A stretch of 64,000 nt of DNA from positions 62,001 to 126,000 of the forward strand of contig JAAFIK010000005.1 of NCBI GenBank assembly GCA_013298665.1, in the 5' to 3' direction. Of the stretch, positions 27,709 through 37,107 are shown one piece after another. The translations under genes and the position numbers were made by a program. The stretch comes from Chitinophagales bacterium (lineage in GTDB: Bacteria; Bacteroidota; Bacteroidia; Chitinophagales; Chitinophagaceae). The notes below the pieces were generated by a model that made no database searches, was not told the origin of the DNA, and saw only the letters and a program-made list of their open reading frames with translations. Within the stretch, counting starts at the first letter, position 1, and each line of letters opens with the position of its first letter.

Positions 27709-29115
27709 TTATTTAACCATCGCCATTTCCGGTTCAAACTTCAACACCAACTCGCGGTTGACTTCCTCAAATATGGTCATTGCCCGGTCAACCAATCCCC
27801 TTGTTGTAACCAATGGCGGCAGCAAACGGATGACATTGTTGTAGTGACCACCAATCTCAAATAACAATCCCCTTTCAAAACAACGGATCCGTATCGCTTT
27901 TACAATCTCTGTATCCGGCTCCTTTGTTTCACGATCTTTTACATACTCCACCCCAAAGAACATCCCGATACCACGCACTTCACCAATGGCAGGTATTTCA
28001 TCGGCCAGGTTTTCCAGGCGTTCGCGCATCACCACTTCCATCTCACGAACATGATCCTGCAGATTGGCTTCACGCACAAAATCAAAAGCCCCGTTGCCCG
28101 CGGCAATACTCACCTGGTTGCCCCGGAAAGTACCGATATGCTTACCACTCTTCCAGGCCTCAATACTTTTATTGTACATCAGACCCGCCAGTGGGAAACC
28201 CAGGCCGCCAATACCCTTCGACATGGTATAGATATGTGGCAATGCCTCTGTATGCTGCGAAGAAAAGAAATGGCCACTGCGGAAAAAGCCCGCCTGTATT
28301 TCATCAAAAATCACCACAATATCATACCTCGCTGCAATCCTTACCACTTCTTCCAGGAAACCCTGGTTTGGAATCACCACACCACCTTCACCCTGTACCG
28401 GTTCCAGTATAATGGCCGCTGGTATCTGGATGCCGGAGTGCGGGTTTTCAAGTATGCTCTCCAGGTACTTTGCACATTCCAGCGCACAGCTATCCTTTTT
28501 CTGGCCAAACGGACAACGATAGCAATAGCTGTAGGGAATAAAATGTACATCCGGAAGTAACGCAGGCAGGTTGGCCTTAAGACCAAGATTGCTTGTCAAC
28601 GATAAAGCGCCCGAAGTCATCCCATGGTAAGAACCCTGGAAAGCAATTACTCCGCTGCGTTTGGTGTATAATTTCGCCAGTTTGATGGCCGCTTCAACAG
28701 CATCAGACCCCGTTGGTCCGGTAAAAGCTACTTTAAAGTTTCCCCGGATTGATTCCGGTAACTGACCGAGCAATTTGTCGATCATCTCCACTTTATTTTC
28801 CGTAGGAAAATCGAGGATATGGATCAGTTCGTCCTGTTGTTTCCGAACATATTCCAGTACAAATTCATTACAATGGCCTACATTCAAAACACCTGCGCAG
28901 GCAAAAAAGTCAATAAAAAAATTCCCGTCTGCATCCTCAATAATAGAGCCTTTTGCCCGCTTAACGGCAATAGGCATGTTACGGCTGTAGGAAACAATGC
29001 TGGCTTCTTTTTCTTCCTGCTTTTTCAGGATGGCTTTTGATTTTTCACCAGGTATGGTGTTGGTAAAGATGTGTTCCCTGTCTGACAGATGGAGTTCCTC
29101 TAAGCTGATGTTCAT
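27709..29115 (-). CDS. Class III aminotransferase, diaminobutyrate-2-oxoglutarate aminotransferase-like
   Basis: 468 residues from the ATG at 29115; an in-frame Met further up only adds a tail. PLP-fold motifs: FTGPTGSDAVEAAIKLAKLY, GSYHGMTSGALSLT, IFDEIQAGFFRSGHFF, and the Schiff-base Lys300 in TMSKGIGGLGFPLAG. The insert with CYRCPFGQKKDSCALECAKY is characteristic of 2,4-diaminobutyrate aminotransferases (Dat/EctB branch). It should make diaminobutyrate or a similar diamine from the semialdehyde. No decarboxylase or ectoine gene is adjacent, so the pathway is not clear. Confidence 0.85.
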   Translation of the reverse strand: MNISLEELHLSDREHIFTNTIPGEKSKAILKKQEEKEASIVSYSRNMPIAVKRAKGSIIEDADGNFFIDFFACAGVLNVGHCNEFVLEYVRKQQDELIHILDFPTENKVEMIDKLLGQLPESIRGNFKVAFTGPTGSDAVEAAIKLAKLYTKRSGVIAFQGSYHGMTSGALSLTSNLGLKANLPALLPDVHFIPYSYCYRCPFGQKKDSCALECAKYLESILENPHSGIQIPAAIILEPVQGEGGVVIPNQGFLEEVVRIAARYDIVVIFDEIQAGFFRSGHFFSSQHTEALPHIYTMSKGIGGLGFPLAGLMYNKSIEAWKSGKHIGTFRGNQVSIAAGNGAFDFVREANLQDHVREMEVVMRERLENLADEIPAIGEVRGIGMFFGVEYVKDRETKEPDTEIVKAIRIRCFERGLLFEIGGHYNNVIRLLPPLVTTRGLVDRAMTIFEEVNRELVLKFEPEMAMVK

Positions 29116-29190
29116 TGTCGTTTGTTTTAAGTGTTTATGTAATGTCTTTCTTTTTAAGTGGGGGATCAATTGTGCTTGACTGAAGCGCAC

Positions 29191-29926
29191 ACAGTAGCGG
29201 GCATCTTAAGGCTATACAGCAGAACAGGCAGTATAACGTGAAATCCGGCGGTTTTGCAAATCAGTGCTTCGGTTTTACAAGCATTCATTCATTGATCTGT
29301 GTTTGTTTAGTGTTTGTTTACAAGCATACCGTCATAACCGTTGAAGTATGACGCAGCACCTTTAACCTGATCTTTTAAGACCGGTTGAACATGATACCGT
29401 CTGCCTGGTTCGCAGATTTAGGGGGATTGCTGAATGGGGTAGTGTCAGATTCTTCTGGGATTGGTGGCCGGCGTTAAGCGTAATCAAGTGTACAATCGTT
29501 GTCAGTAGATACTTAACCGGCTAACCATTTTCCAATAGTCTTATAAATTTACAACATAGTTCTCAAAAAGAGAAAAAATATCTGTCTTTTTGGAAGAAAT
29601 ACACCCGGAGCCGGGTATTCATCCATCCTGAAAACAAATATCCTGATTGTTATTCATCGAAATACAACAGGTGTGTTAATGCTGTGCAAAAATAGACTTA
29701 ATTTGTATTCCTCCCAAAAAATGCAGGCTGTATACCGGAAAAGATGGCTGAGTGGTGTATTATAAAGCCGGATTATACCCGAGCGGGGCGATTTGCAGAA
29801 AAAGAATATGGTAGTAGCGGGGAATCATAATTTCAATTACTTTTACGAAAGCGTTGCACCGGGTACTTGTTTTATTCTAATGCAGAGCCAACTCCCACCG
29901 CTGTTTATCCCAATCAAATACAGCAC
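29191..29926. other. Long intergenic region, nothing recognised
   Basis: About 735 bases between the divergent aminotransferase and panB. I see no gene, no tRNA and no strong hairpin. It must hold the promoters of both neighbours. TGTTTGTTTA-like runs near 29300-29320 are suggestive but not specific. Confidence 0.5.
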
Positions 29927-30742
29927 ATGTCAGTACACAAAGAAATCAGGAAGGTAACCACGCTTACGCTTCAGAAAATGAAAGCAGCAGGAGAAAAAAT
30001 TGCCATGCTCACGGCTTACGACTTTTCCTTTGCAGGTATATTCGATACTGCGGGTATCGACATCATTCTCGTAGGCGACAGCGCCAGTAATGTAATGGCG
30101 GGTCATGAAACCACGCTCCCCATTACACTCGACCAGATGATTTATCATGCCCAATCGGTTGTACGGGGTATCGACCGCTGCCTCGTGGTGGTGGACATGC
30201 CTTTCGGATCCTACCAGGGCAACAGTGAAATTGCGCTGGCATCGGCCATCCGCATCATGAAAGAAACAGGCGGACATTCCATCAAACTCGAAGGGGGTGC
30301 CGAAGTGGTAGACTCCATCAGGAAGATTGTAGGTGCCGGCATCCCTGTTATGGGGCATCTCGGACTTACCCCGCAATCCATTTACAAGTTTGGCACCTAC
30401 ACTGTACGGGCAAAGGAGGAGGACGAGGCCGATAAACTGAGGTCAGATGCCCTGCTCCTTCAGGAAGCAGGCTGTTTTGGCATCGTACTGGAGAAAATAC
30501 CGGCAGCATTAGCCAAAACCGTCAGCGAGGGACTGGAGATACCCACCATTGGTATTGGCGCGGGGCCGGACTGCGATGGACAGGTGCTGGTGATGCACGA
30601 CATGCTGGGGATCAATACCGAGTTTAAACCCCGCTTTCTCCGGCAATACCTCAACCTTAACGAGCAGATCACCACTGCCGTGAAACATTATATTACAGAT
30701 GTAAAAAGCAGGGATTTTCCAAACGCACAGGAACAGTATTGA
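29927..30742 (+). CDS. panB: 3-methyl-2-oxobutanoate hydroxymethyltransferase
   Basis: 271 residues from the ATG at 29927 ([15 protein letters not shown]). It adds a hydroxymethyl group from methylene-THF to 2-oxoisovalerate to give ketopantoate for pantothenate and CoA. Motifs: [40 protein letters not shown] (metal Asp), [31 protein letters not shown] and [20 protein letters not shown]. panC and panD are not adjacent. Confidence 0.96.
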   Translation: MSVHKEIRKVTTLTLQKMKAAGEKIAMLTAYDFSFAGIFDTAGIDIILVGDSASNVMAGHETTLPITLDQMIYHAQSVVRGIDRCLVVVDMPFGSYQGNSEIALASAIRIMKETGGHSIKLEGGAEVVDSIRKIVGAGIPVMGHLGLTPQSIYKFGTYTVRAKEEDEADKLRSDALLLQEAGCFGIVLEKIPAALAKTVSEGLEIPTIGIGAGPDCDGQVLVMHDMLGINTEFKPRFLRQYLNLNEQITTAVKHYITDVKSRDFPNAQEQY

Positions 30743-30801
30743 CACTTAATGCCAATCCTGCACAAAGCCGTTGCGTGATCGCCGTTATGGGATGGCCTGT
30801 T

Positions 30802-31248
30802 TTATATATCCAGCAACCGCCGGTGGTAATTGATCTGCCCGAGGTGATAGGATAAGTGCGTGGCGAGGTGTGTTAAGAAAAAGCCCGTTTGCAGTTTCTG
30901 GTCCATAATCACCATCGGATATTCCGCCCGCAGGTCTTCCTCTGTAAGTGCAGCCAGGGCCTGGTTAACTACCGGTATCGTTTCCTCAATCATACCAATC
31001 AGTACCGTACGGCTGAGGTCTTTCTGCGAAAACTCCAGTTCCCGGTTGCGCACATAACCCGTTTTACCAAACTGCGCGCCAATATATGCGTTGAGGTTGC
31101 CCACCAGGTGCAGACAGAGATTGCCCGCCGTATTGGCGATGCCCTTGTCGAGCAGCCATATATTTTTTTCGTCTTTGTACAATTCCATTTCTCCCTTCAA
31201 CCGGTTCAGGTCGCGGGTAAAAGCCGTTTGCAAAATTTGAATAAGCAT
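30802..31248 (-). CDS. DinB-family protein
   Basis: 148 residues of four-helix-bundle type. NTAGNLCLHLVGNLNAYIG supplies the first His, and FFLTHLATHLSYHLGQINYH at the C-terminus supplies the paired His residues that bind metal in DinB/YfiT-like proteins. Members include thiol-dependent transferases (bacillithiol, mycothiol) and many of unknown function. No more precise role can be given. Confidence 0.75.
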   Translation of the reverse strand: MLIQILQTAFTRDLNRLKGEMELYKDEKNIWLLDKGIANTAGNLCLHLVGNLNAYIGAQFGKTGYVRNRELEFSQKDLSRTVLIGMIEETIPVVNQALAALTEEDLRAEYPMVIMDQKLQTGFFLTHLATHLSYHLGQINYHRRLLDI

Positions 31249-31332
31249 AATTAATATATTTGAGTGACGGTACCAATACCCGGGGGCATATCATTACAAA
31301 GATACAATACCCCCGGGATACCCGTAAATGGT

Positions 31333-32019
31333 TTACACGATACCGGCAACCACTACTTTTATCTCTGCACTCATCCGGCCTGTTTCTTCATCATGGTCGA
31401 TATAGATGGCAGTATATCGCCATACAGCACTTTGCCCCAATGGCGGTAGCGGGTGCATATCTTTATACTCGTAGCGGGTACTGGTGGTTACAAAAGTATT
31501 GCCACGCCCATCCCCGCGGTCTGCATACAGGTGGATGCCCTGCATCCTGTTTTTACGCCAGCGCAGCAAAGGATGGCCTGCACTCATTTCACAATGCAGT
31601 ACCGGAGCCATTTCCAGCATATTGACCGCAACAGTTTCGCGGATGATGCCCAGGTCTTTGCCAATAGCAGTATTGTAGGCCGGGTTTACTTTAATAGCAG
31701 CCGCCAGGCGGCAGGCCCTTCCAAAAATAGCGGTACGTAAGGGAAAAGGGGGTGCTGGTGCAGGCGGTTGCCGGATCGTAATTTCACCCCCCTCACCATC
31801 CCGCAGGATATTCTTAAATGCCGTTACCTGTTTCTGGTATTCCCTGAACCCGTTCAGGTTGCCAATAAAATAGGAGAAATTGGCAGCGTCTTCCGCCACC
31901 TGCTGAACGGTCTCTTTGCTCAGCAGCAGTACTTCTGCGTAGCCGATGAGTTTCACCGCCATGTTGTTGAGCCATTTCATTTTTCCCGCGTCATCGTTCG
32001 GGAGATAGCTGTTTGCCAT
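31333..32019 (-). CDS. Hypothetical protein, Bacteroidota-type
   Basis: 228 residues, not recognised as a named family. The opening SYLPNDDAGKMKWLNNMAVKL and the middle LGIIRETVAVNMLEMAPVLHCEMSAGHP (read as LGIIRETVAVNML then HCEMSAGHP) are like conserved proteins of this phylum in which an N-terminal four-helix part is followed by a fibronectin-like beta domain (YKDMHPLPPLGQSAVWRY...GRMSAEIKV). There is no signal peptide. A Pro-rich linker (RQPPAPAPPFPL) lies near residue 86. Confidence 0.5.
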   Translation of the reverse strand: MANSYLPNDDAGKMKWLNNMAVKLIGYAEVLLLSKETVQQVAEDAANFSYFIGNLNGFREYQKQVTAFKNILRDGEGGEITIRQPPAPAPPFPLRTAIFGRACRLAAAIKVNPAYNTAIGKDLGIIRETVAVNMLEMAPVLHCEMSAGHPLLRWRKNRMQGIHLYADRGDGRGNTFVTTSTRYEYKDMHPLPPLGQSAVWRYTAIYIDHDEETGRMSAEIKVVVAGIV

Positions 32020-32349
32020 ATATCATTTTTTTAGTGAAAAAATATACCGCAAAGCAACAGCATCATTTTCAGGTAAATCTGGTGAAAACACCATAAAATC
32101 CAAAGAAAAAAAACATCGGTTTCTGGTGTTTTCCACAGTTTTTTTTCAAAAAAAAATTGTATACAGGCGCGCGTATTATGTATCCTTACAGCACAACATT
32201 GCTGATACCCCGCCAGATACCCATTACCTCAAAATCCCGAAAACAGTTTTGCACCCCCGCTGCACCCCCGCTGCACCCCATCAACACCCACATTATTGCG
32301 CAGTACTGCCACCGGCATCATTCCCTTCAATAAAAGTAAAGCAATGCGT
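32020..32349. other. Intergenic region, AT-rich then CA-rich, nothing recognised
   Basis: About 330 bases between the hypothetical gene and the 42-bp repeat array. It includes several A/T homopolymers (32110-32160) and a doubled CTGCACCCC near 32255-32280. No gene is supported. Confidence 0.4.
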
Positions 32350-32697
32350 CGTTGAAGTACGCGCTTAAACGACTGAAGCAGCGCATGCAGCGATCGGGGT
32401 ACACAACTAAATGCCTGAGGAAACATACCCAGTGTTTGGGGTACGCACTTTAACGCCTGAGGTGATACACCCAATGTTTGAGGTACACACTTTAATGCCT
32501 GAGGTGATACACCCAATGTTTGAGGTACACACTTTAATGCCTGAGGTGATACACCCAGTGTTTGGGGTACACACTTTCATGCCTGAGGTGATACACCCAA
32601 TGTTTGGGGTACACACTTTAATGGCTGAGGTGATACACCCGGTGTTTGGGGTACACACTTTAATGCCTGGGATAAGACCCGAAATGATTGAGGTATA
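32350..32697. repeat. 42-bp tandem repeat array
   Basis: Six well-kept units of exactly 42 bp start at 32411, 32453, 32495, 32537, 32579 and 32621. A decayed unit precedes them at 32369-32410, with half a unit before that and a broken one after 32663. Each unit consists of two related 21-bp halves, both beginning ATG--TGAGGT. Differences are single transitions (A/G at CAATG/CAGTG and TGAGG/TGGGG). Frames are open on both strands because 42 is a multiple of three, but none has a plausible start, signal or composition. It lies beyond the 3' end of the META gene. Confidence 0.9.
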
Positions 32698-32738
32698 GCG
32701 GTTCCCGTTTCAGGTACCGTTTAGCCGATACGGCGATA

Positions 32739-33269
32739 TTACTCCGTAATCTTCTCACATTCAATAATGGTTACACCCGTACCATCTTTCAGTCCAAGGT
32801 GTGCATAGTTTACCGTACCAAAGGTTTTGATATTGGCGAGTTGCCGGAGTACAATACGTTCCAGTTCATCCTGCACACACCCCTTTTTACCGGTTACAAT
32901 ATTCGACAGCACAAGACTTGCACCAGTGGCATCGTACCTGCCCCTGAAATTATTACACCCCGCAAAACCACTAAAGGTATTATCCGGCTTAAACTCGATT
33001 GTAAGTCCGCCCGGCAGTAGCGTTGGTTCGTCTTTCTGCTGCTTTTTAACATTGAGTATATTCCAGCGACCCATAAACGACTCGGAAAAAGATTGCTGGT
33101 TGACCGTCATCTGCATTTCCACCGTATCCACACGATCTGGCTCCGGAGGAGTTACCACCGTTTTCTTTACACGGGTAACACGGCTTACCGTTTTTTTCTT
33201 TTGTGCATAACCCGCTACAGTGGTGGACAATAAAAGAATACCCAGTACGGCAATGATTATCTTTTGCAT
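32739..33269 (-). CDS. META-domain (HslJ-like) exported protein
   Basis: 176 residues from the ATG at 33269, chosen because a clear signal peptide follows (IIIAVLGILLLSTTVAGYAQ). A basic linker (KKKTVSRVTRVKKTVV) precedes the META domain, recognised by MGRWNILNV, GLTIEFKPDNTFSGFAGCNNFRG (read as LTIEFKPDNTFSGFAGCNNF) and IVTGKKGC. The GCNxF..Y pattern is diagnostic. The function of such domains is uncertain; E. coli HslJ affects novobiocin tolerance. It probably sits in the periplasm. Confidence 0.85.
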   Translation of the reverse strand: MQKIIIAVLGILLLSTTVAGYAQKKKTVSRVTRVKKTVVTPPEPDRVDTVEMQMTVNQQSFSESFMGRWNILNVKKQQKDEPTLLPGGLTIEFKPDNTFSGFAGCNNFRGRYDATGASLVLSNIVTGKKGCVQDELERIVLRQLANIKTFGTVNYAHLGLKDGTGVTIIECEKITE

Positions 33270-33432
33270 ATTGATTGATTTAATGATGCTGTGGTAAGGG
33301 TTAAAAAGGCAGTGATATTCTGTTGGATAAAAGAATTTGCAGGTCAACAAATGTACTTATAAAGTTGCCATCAATTTAAAAAATTTTTCTTTTCCGGTGC
33401 ACCCCTACTTTTGCGCCCTTATCAAAATACAC

Positions 33433-35334
33433 ATGAAATTATTTGCATTACTCATCAGCCTTTTTGCGGCCATCAGTACAACTGCACAAACCACCATCGC
33501 ACTCGATCCGGTTACCATCACCAGCAACCGCCTGCCGCAACCCGTTACCACCACCGGACGCAGCATTACCGTGCTTGAAGGACGGCTGTTTCAGCAAATG
33601 CCGGTCAGCTCAGTGGATGAACTCCTCCGGTACGTACCCGGTGTGGAGATGCAGTTTCGCGGCCCTGCGGGTGCACAGAGCGATATCGTCATCCGCGGGG
33701 GTACTTTTCAGCAGGTGCTGGTACTCATGGATGGGGTAAGGCTCAACGATCCGATTACAGGCCATTTTGCCGCCTACTTTCCCATTGCCCCCTACGAAAT
33801 CGATCGCATCGAAATACTGCGTGGTCCTGCGGCAGCCATTTATGGTGCAGAAGCTGTAGGCGGGGTAATCAATATCATCACCAAAGTCTTTAGCGCCGCC
33901 GCCGGCAAAAAGAAAGAACAGGCTGCCATCAACGCAGAAGCCGGACAATACAATTGGGGGAGTGCCAATCTAGGCTGGTACAAAGCCACCGGTAAAATAC
34001 AGTTTGCAGCGGGTCTGCTTTCCAACAACACCAGTGGACAGTTGCTTCGTGGCAATAACAGGGGATACCTCCACAACCATACCGCTTCTGCTTCCATTGG
34101 CATCACCCTGGCACCCCGCTGGCAACTTATGCTCCGCAGCAGTTACGACAGCCGCGACTTTGCCGCCCAGCAATTTTATACCACTTTTGCCAGCGATACC
34201 GCAAAAGAAAAAGTAACCACCTGGTGGAATCAGTTAAAACTGCGCCACAGCACCGCCAGCTCCACTGATGAAATTGACCTGGCTTACAGACAAACAACTG
34301 ATGATTTTCTCTACAACAGCTTAAGCACCCCCAACAACAACCGGTCGGCTTACCTCAACCTGCAGTATACCCACCGGCAAACCCTTTCGGCAAGCTGGAG
34401 CCTGGTCTATGGCTTTCAGGGCGACCGCCGGGCCATCCGTTCCAACGACAGGGGCAACCACCAAACCTGGCATGGTGCCGCCTTCCTCGGTGCAGGTTAC
34501 CAATACAGGGGGCTGCGCGTCAACCCCGCCCTGCGCTTAGACTATGATGAGAACTACGGTCTCGAATTACTGCCGCAACTCAATGCCGCCTTTCAATGGA
34601 AGCGATGGGTGTTCCGTACCAGTGGAGGCAGGGCCATCCGCAGCGCCGACTTTACCGAACGGTACAACAACTACAACAAACCCCTGGTACGCAGTGGCAG
34701 TATCGGCAATCCCAATCTGCAAACCGAACGTTCCCGGAGCTATGACATGGGTATAGACTATACGCACGCATTTTTCAAAATAAGTGCGGGACTGTTCAGC
34801 CGCAGACAATCGGAAGTGATTGACTGGACGAACACTCCTTATGCCGATATGCCACGTAAAGAAAATCTTTTGCCAACAGGAAGTTATGCCTTAGCCAAAA
34901 ACATCAAACAACTCACCACCAATGGCTTTGAAGCAGAGATTGCCACACAACTGCAGCGGGGCAGTCACCAACTGCAGGCCAACCTTGGCATCACCCTGCT
35001 CAAATCCACCGGCAGCGACAGTATCCCGTCATTTTATATCCTCTCACACGCCCGCAAAATGATACAAGGCAGCCTGAGCTACCAATATGGCCGCTTCAGC
35101 ATCGCGATCAATACGCTTTACAAGGAACGCAACCGCCAGTCTGCCCCTGCCATCAAGGCCGACATCAGCAGCAGCTACTGGTTAGTCAACCTTAAAGCAG
35201 GTGTTACGCTGTACCGCAACATCGGCATATATGGCACCATCACGAACCTGGGCAACCTCCGCTACAGCGACCTGCTCGGCAGCCGCATGCCCGGCCGCTG
35301 GATCATCGCAGGTTTCCGGTGGAGCATGGGGTAA
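33433..35334 (+). CDS. TonB-dependent outer-membrane receptor (BtuB/FepA type)
   Basis: 633 residues from the ATG at 33433, followed by a signal peptide (FALLISLFAAISTTAQ). The TonB box region reads DPVTITSNRLPQP. The plug follows: VDELLRYVPGVEMQFRGPAG, DIVIRGGTFQQVLVLMDGVR, IDRIEILRGPAAAIYGAEAV, GGVINIITK. The rest is a 22-strand-type barrel ending in an aromatic-rich strand (WIIAGFRWSMG). There is no N-terminal carboxypeptidase-like extension and no SusD partner, which favours small chelates such as corrinoids or siderophores over polysaccharide. The substrate is not determined. Confidence 0.92.
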   Translation: MKLFALLISLFAAISTTAQTTIALDPVTITSNRLPQPVTTTGRSITVLEGRLFQQMPVSSVDELLRYVPGVEMQFRGPAGAQSDIVIRGGTFQQVLVLMDGVRLNDPITGHFAAYFPIAPYEIDRIEILRGPAAAIYGAEAVGGVINIITKVFSAAAGKKKEQAAINAEAGQYNWGSANLGWYKATGKIQFAAGLLSNNTSGQLLRGNNRGYLHNHTASASIGITLAPRWQLMLRSSYDSRDFAAQQFYTTFASDTAKEKVTTWWNQLKLRHSTASSTDEIDLAYRQTTDDFLYNSLSTPNNNRSAYLNLQYTHRQTLSASWSLVYGFQGDRRAIRSNDRGNHQTWHGAAFLGAGYQYRGLRVNPALRLDYDENYGLELLPQLNAAFQWKRWVFRTSGGRAIRSADFTERYNNYNKPLVRSGSIGNPNLQTERSRSYDMGIDYTHAFFKISAGLFSRRQSEVIDWTNTPYADMPRKENLLPTGSYALAKNIKQLTTNGFEAEIATQLQRGSHQLQANLGITLLKSTGSDSIPSFYILSHARKMIQGSLSYQYGRFSIAINTLYKERNRQSAPAIKADISSSYWLVNLKAGVTLYRNIGIYGTITNLGNLRYSDLLGSRMPGRWIIAGFRWSMG

Positions 35335-35392
35335 AAATGTTCAGCCATCGTGTGATAACAATGAAATCGACTAACTTGCAAAAAAAATCAAT

Positions 35393-36916
35393 ATGGACTT
35401 TCTGAAAGAACTGAATATAGCCGCCATGAACAATGGCGTATCTACCGGAAGCACCTGGTTAGACCATACCGGAGCAGCCATTGCATCCACATCACCCACC
35501 GATGGAAAAACAATTGCCTCGGTGAGTACCACCACCCGCGATAACTATGATGCGGTTATTGCCAAAGCACAATCGGCATTTGAAGAATGGCGCACCTGGC
35601 CCGCACCCAAACGCGGAGAAGTTGTTCGCCAGATTGGTGATGCCCTTCGCCAGCGCAAAGAAGCACTGGGTAAATTAGTGAGTTATGAAATGGGTAAGAG
35701 CCTGCAGGAAGGCCTGGGCGAGGTACAGGAAATGATCGACATCTGTGATTTTGCCGTAGGCTTATCCCGCCAGTTGCACGGCCTCACCATGCACAGCGAA
35801 AGACCCGGCCACCGGATGTATGAACAATACCATCCGCTGGGGCTGGTCGGCATCATCTCTGCGTATAATTTTCCGGTAGCCGTATGGAGCTGGAATGCAG
35901 CCCTTGCGTGGGTTTGCGGCGATGTGTGCATCTGGAAACCATCAGAAAAAACGCCGGTATGCGGCGTTGCCTGCCAATTGATTACAGCCGAAGTATTTGC
36001 GAAAAATAATGTGCCCGAAGGAGTAAGCTGCCTGATTACCGGCGAAAGGGAAACCGGCGCCTGGATGAGTGCAGATACCCGCATCCCCCTGCTGTCTGCC
36101 ACGGGTTCAACCCGTATGGGCAAAGCTGTAGGTACGGCTGTAGCCGAAAGACTTGGCCGCAGCCTGCTCGAACTGGGGGGCAACAACGCCATCATCGTTA
36201 CACCCAATGCCGATCTGGATATGGCATTGATCGGCTGCGTTTTTGGTGCAGTCGGTACTGCCGGACAACGGTGCACCACCACACGCCGCCTCATTATTCA
36301 CGAATCCGTTTATGATGGTTTTGTACAAAAACTTGCGGCCGCTTATGGCCAGTTGCGCATCGGAGATCCGCTCGACAGCAACAACCACGTAGGGCCGCTG
36401 ATCGACCGGGAGGCTGTTGCCATCTACAGCAATGCCATTACCCAATGCAAGGCACAGGGTGGCCGGTTTATTGTAGAAGGCGGTGTACTTGAAGGTGCAG
36501 GTTATGAAAGCGGGTGTTATGTAAAACCCTGCATTGCTGAGGCCGAAAACCATTACCCCATCGTACAGCACGAAACATTCGCACCCATCCTGTACGTGAT
36601 GAAGTACAATACCATTGATGAAGCCATTGCCCTCCAGAACGGGGTACCGCAGGGGCTCTCTTCAGCCATTATGACCCAGAACCTGCGCGAAGCCGAACGC
36701 TTCCTCTCCCAGCAGGGCAGTGATTGTGGCATTGCCAATGTTAATATTGGTACCAGCGGTGCTGAAATCGGCGGTGCATTTGGTGGTGAAAAAGAAACCG
36801 GCGGCGGGCGCGAAAGTGGCAGTGATGCCTGGAAAGTATATATGCGCAGGCAAACCAATACCATCAACTATACCGATAAACTTCCGCTTGCCCAGGGCAT
36901 TAAATTCGATTTGTAA
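35393..36916 (+). CDS. amaB: Aldehyde dehydrogenase of the ALDH7 (alpha-aminoadipate semialdehyde) family
   Basis: 507 residues. ALDH7-type features are SVSTTTRDNYDAVIAKAQSA, LVSYEMGKSLQEGLGEVQEM, PLGLVGIISAYNFPVAVWSW and WKPSEKTPV. The catalytic Cys294 lies in TAGQRCTTTRRL, and Glu260 in LELGGNNAI. ALDH7 enzymes oxidise L-2-aminoadipate-6-semialdehyde/piperideine-6-carboxylate in lysine breakdown. The symbol is given on family grounds only. The product is cytoplasmic. A strong hairpin follows the stop. Confidence 0.85.
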   Translation: MDFLKELNIAAMNNGVSTGSTWLDHTGAAIASTSPTDGKTIASVSTTTRDNYDAVIAKAQSAFEEWRTWPAPKRGEVVRQIGDALRQRKEALGKLVSYEMGKSLQEGLGEVQEMIDICDFAVGLSRQLHGLTMHSERPGHRMYEQYHPLGLVGIISAYNFPVAVWSWNAALAWVCGDVCIWKPSEKTPVCGVACQLITAEVFAKNNVPEGVSCLITGERETGAWMSADTRIPLLSATGSTRMGKAVGTAVAERLGRSLLELGGNNAIIVTPNADLDMALIGCVFGAVGTAGQRCTTTRRLIIHESVYDGFVQKLAAAYGQLRIGDPLDSNNHVGPLIDREAVAIYSNAITQCKAQGGRFIVEGGVLEGAGYESGCYVKPCIAEAENHYPIVQHETFAPILYVMKYNTIDEAIALQNGVPQGLSSAIMTQNLREAERFLSQQGSDCGIANVNIGTSGAEIGGAFGGEKETGGGRESGSDAWKVYMRRQTNTINYTDKLPLAQGIKFDL

Positions 36917-36973
36917 CAACGGTTCAACCACATTAACAGCATGACCAACCATTTGTCCTTGCTGTTACTCACC

Positions 36974-37011
36974 AAAATATGCCGGCATTGAAGTGCCGGC
37001 ATATTTTTTAT
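36974..37011. terminator. Bidirectional-looking terminator after the ALDH gene
   Basis: AAAATATGCCGGCA and its complement form a 12-14-bp stem with a short loop (TTGAAG), ending in a T-run on the plus strand. Confidence 0.85.
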
Positions 37012-37107
37012 CCCTGTTCCGGCAGTAATTGCTAAAAAAAACAAAATACCATATGAACGGTATTGCTGTAGCCTCATCTGCGCTTATTTTCGTATAAATT
37101 TTACTGA

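Noticed and set aside
29191-29926. Riboswitch or small RNA upstream of panB
   Set aside because: I found no conserved riboswitch core and no convincing hairpin-terminator pair in this region.
32229-32698. Three repeat-derived frames (both strands) in the 42-bp array
   Set aside because: All are by-products of the array. Two frames on opposite strands cannot both be genes, and none has a believable start.
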